Source: Stenopsyche tienmushanensis | Lineage: Eukaryota; Arthropoda; Insecta; Trichoptera; Stenopsychidae | Length of the DNA stretch: 64,000 bases | Reading direction: 5' to 3' | Assembly (NCBI GenBank): GCA_008973525.1 | Contig: WACJ01000503.1 | Span: 2,418,001-2,482,000, forward strand | Shown here: positions 61,670-64,000 of the stretch, in pieces | Layout of the letters: the number at the start of each line of letters is the position of its first letter | How positions within the stretch are numbered: position 1 is the stretch's first letter | Notes under the pieces: model-generated | What the model saw: the letters and a program-made list of their open reading frames with translations, nothing else | Told to the model about the DNA's origin: nothing | Databases searched by the model: none | Translations under genes and position numbers: made by a program

Positions 61670-63149
61670 TTAATAAGCGTATCCGCCGCTCGAATCGTAT
61701 GATTGGCTAATCGTAGCTGGAACGGCAGAGATGCTGGATCCTGAGGAGAATCCACCACCGGAGTATCCGCCGCCTCCGCCTCCTCCGGAGTGTCCGCCGC
61801 CGCCGGAGTATCCGCCGCCGCCGCCGCTGGAGAATCCGCCGCCGCCGGAATATCCGCCGCCTCCGCTCGAGTGTCCGCCGCCGCCGGAGTATCCGCCGCC
61901 TCCGCCTCCGCTGGAGTATCCGCCGCCGCCTCCGCTAGAGTGTCCACCGCCGCCGGAGTATCCTCCGCCTCCGCTGGAGAAGCTGCTGAAAGACGGTGCT
62001 CCGTAGCTCGAAGAAGGTTTGGGTGCGCTGACGAAGATTCCGTGGCCGCCGCCGCTGCCACCGCCGACCTGCTGGTCCGGATGGTACGCCGTAGCTGGTG
62101 GATGGAGGTCCGTAGCTTTGTGAAACTCCACCTCCGAATCCACCGCCGCTTCCTCCGTGTCCGCCTCCACCGAATCCTCCGCCGCCGCCTCCGTGTCCGC
62201 CGCCTCCGAATCCTCCGCCGCCGCCTCCGTGTCCGCCGCTAGATGGAGCGCCGTAAGAGGAAGACGGTTTGGATATTATAGCAGGAGGACCATAAGAAGA
62301 TGAGGGCTTTCCGCCTCCGAAGCCGCCGCCGCCGCCTCCGTGTCCACCGCCTCCGAATCCACCGCCGCCGCCTCCGTGTCCGCCGCCTCCGAATCCGCCG
62401 CTACCGCCTCCGAATCCACCGCCGCCGTGTCCGCCGCTCGACGGGGCACCGTAGCTCGAAGAAGGCTTGAAGACCGGAGCCGGTGGGCCATAAGAGGATG
62501 AGGGTTTTCCGCCTCCGAATCCGCCGCCACCGAATCCTCCGCCGCCTCCTCCGTGTCCGCCGCCGCCGAAACCGCCGCCGCCGCCGCCGTGTCCGCCACC
62601 TCCGAAACCACCGCCGATAGAAGGAGCGCCGTACGAGGAAGAAGGTTTAGATATGGCTGGTGGGCCATATGACGAAGATGGCTTTCCGCCTCCGAATCCA
62701 CCGCCACCGCCGCCTCCGTGTCCGCCGCCACCGAATCCGCCTCCTCCGAATCCACCGCCGCCGCCTCCGTGTCCGCCGCCACCGAACCCGCCGCCTATGG
62801 ACGGCGCTCCATAAGAAGAGGAAGGCTTGGACTGGTACTCCGTAGCTCGAGGAGGGAGCTGATCCTCCGAAGCTGCTGAATCCACCTCCGTGGCCGCCTC
62901 CGCCGCCACCGCCCCCATGACCGCCGCCGCCGCCACCGCCGAAGGCTGGTACGTCATACGACGAAGCGGGAGGATTGTAATTATACGCAACGGGTGCTAA
63001 AATAAATTACAAATTTAAAAAATACAGCAAATTTTAAGCATAACGAAAATCAAAAAACATCAACAAGAATACAAAAATGTACCTTCGCGTTTTGCGATTT
63101 GTTTCGAGGATGCGGAGTTGACTAAAAGGAAGATGGCCAAGCCGAGGTT
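61670..63149 (-). CDS. Glycine-rich, PSSSYGAP-repeat secreted structural protein (resilin-like), with apparent frameshifts
   Basis: A secreted elastic or cuticular matrix type protein. A 67-nt exon (63149-63083) encodes NLGLAIFLLVNSASSKQIAK RE, the hydrophobic core of a signal peptide; the ATG lies upstream and is not placed. After a GTACATT donor the next exon begins at 62996 (TTTTAG acceptor): APVAYNYNPPASSYDVPAF, Gly/His runs, then several repeats of KPSSSYGAPS / KPSSSYGPPA separated by GGGFGGGGHGGGGGG blocks, ending with FSSGGGGYSGGGGHSS-type repeats and SYDSSGGYAY, stop at 61670. PSSSYGAP recalls insect pro-resilin elastic repeats; no Rebers-Riddiford chitin-binding domain is visible. 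The frame changes at about 62833 and 62066, each equal to one extra base. Low-complexity frames on the plus strand are shadows. Confidence 0.75.
62997..63082 (-). other. Intron of the glycine-rich gene
   Basis: 86 bp, donor GTACAT, acceptor TTTTAG; joins the G|CA alanine codon (phase 1) between the signal-peptide exon and the repeat exon. Confidence 0.8.
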
Positions 63150-64000
63150 CTGCAATCAAACTACATACATTAAAATTCCGCAACAATTGACTGAAATTCA
63201 ACAGGTCACATAAGACTAGAAATATACTCAGATTGTGTCGTCGGAGTGCGAGCGCAACGCCGGGTAATTAAAAACGAAATAATAAAGCATAACAGGCGTT
63301 GAACAATCGCAGAATAGTATGTAATAGACCGAGATGAAATGTGACCATTTTGCAACTTTGCGTAATTCAAAAATTTCACATCGGACGACCTGAATTGACT
63401 GAACTTTTGGATCGATTCGATGAACTCGTCGAACTAAAACGGTCACACATTCGACGAATTTGCAATTCGCGATCGAATCACCGCAAAAGTCGTTCAACGT
63501 GTGCCCATAATCTACAAGGATGCGATTTTCATCCGCGTGAGATTCAAAATTATGCTAATAAACGCGGTCGGAATTATAATAAATTTGAAAGACGATATAT
63601 GCAAAATTGGACGCATTCTAATTTCTGTATTCTGCATACTCGTCGAATGCGGATCCTGAATATTTGAACAAATATTAGCAGATGTTTAAACGTACGAGGA
63701 TCTTCGCCGAAAAAAAACCAGTAGTAATAAATGACCAGTTTTTCAGTTGACACAACCGCTAATGTAAAAAATAGAAGAGCTAGAAAATGGCACGACGTCG
63801 GATTTCGCAATCGGGGTTACAAAATGCAGAAGCGCTCCTGACGACGGATGCGTTTTAATCCCAAGTTATTTATGCGGCAGAAATTAAATGCAGATGGAAA
63901 CGAGGCTAAAAATAAATGCATAAGAATGCAGAATTTTCACGCTCTGATAATTGATGAATTCGGGAGAACAATGGGCGTCATTATGAATGCAAAACAATCG
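63150..64000. other. Upstream region of the glycine-rich gene
   Basis: Must hold the start codon exon and promoter. A candidate ATG directly followed by GT lies at about 63337 on the minus strand (CAAAATG|GTCAC), which would give M-NLGLAIF in frame, but the donor is poor. Nothing else is supported. Confidence 0.35.

Noticed and set aside
61731..62845. Proline- or alanine-rich open frames overlapping the glycine-rich gene
   Set aside because: They are shadow frames of GGN-repeat DNA; signal peptide, splice sites and PSSSYGAP repeats support only the minus-strand glycine frame.

Overview
This is AT-rich, intron-containing, transposon-laden animal DNA, most probably from an insect. Three genes are recognisable: a peritrophin-type chitin-binding protein (minus strand, running off the left edge), a complete high-affinity choline transporter ChT/SLC5A7 (plus strand, nine coding exons, 17.9-55.3 kb) and a glycine-rich, resilin-like secreted structural protein (minus strand, 61.7-63.15 kb). 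The ChT protein is very close to insect ChT as I remember it. Pogo/Tigger-like, mariner and hAT debris fits a holometabolous insect, perhaps Hymenoptera, but the order cannot be fixed from the sequence alone.

Layout. 1-0.8 kb: chitin-binding gene. 1.06-1.30 kb: small element with terminal inverted repeats (TIRs). 1.305-3.393 kb: a GC-rich satellite of exactly 95 units of 22 bp, organised as ABBC-(ABC)x29-ABBC. 3.4-17.9 kb: gene-poor DNA with a hAT MITE, mariner remnants and a probable solo LTR; it must contain the ChT promoter and any 5' non-coding exon. 17.9-55.3 kb: ChT, with coding exons separated by introns from 75 bp to 17.6 kb. Those introns hold most of the mobile DNA: a Tigger/pogo-like MITE family with one copy that still contains transposase remnants, a TTAA-flanked fold-back MITE pair, a DD34D mariner family, hAT MITEs and a chimeric MITE junction. 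55.3-61.6 kb: AT-rich DNA between the convergent ChT and glycine-rich genes. 61.7-63.15 kb: the glycine-rich gene. 63.15-64 kb: its upstream region.

The genes do not form a pathway. ChT imports choline into cholinergic nerve terminals. The two flanking minus-strand genes encode secreted extracellular-matrix type proteins (chitin binding; elastic or cuticular). Both flanking genes carry apparent frameshifts, four in all, and each is equivalent to one extra base; the nine ChT exons read through cleanly. The most unusual structure is the 22/66-bp higher-order satellite, whose variant pattern records at least two segmental duplications (10 trimers, then 4 trimers) and whose two edges share the same ABBC tetramer.
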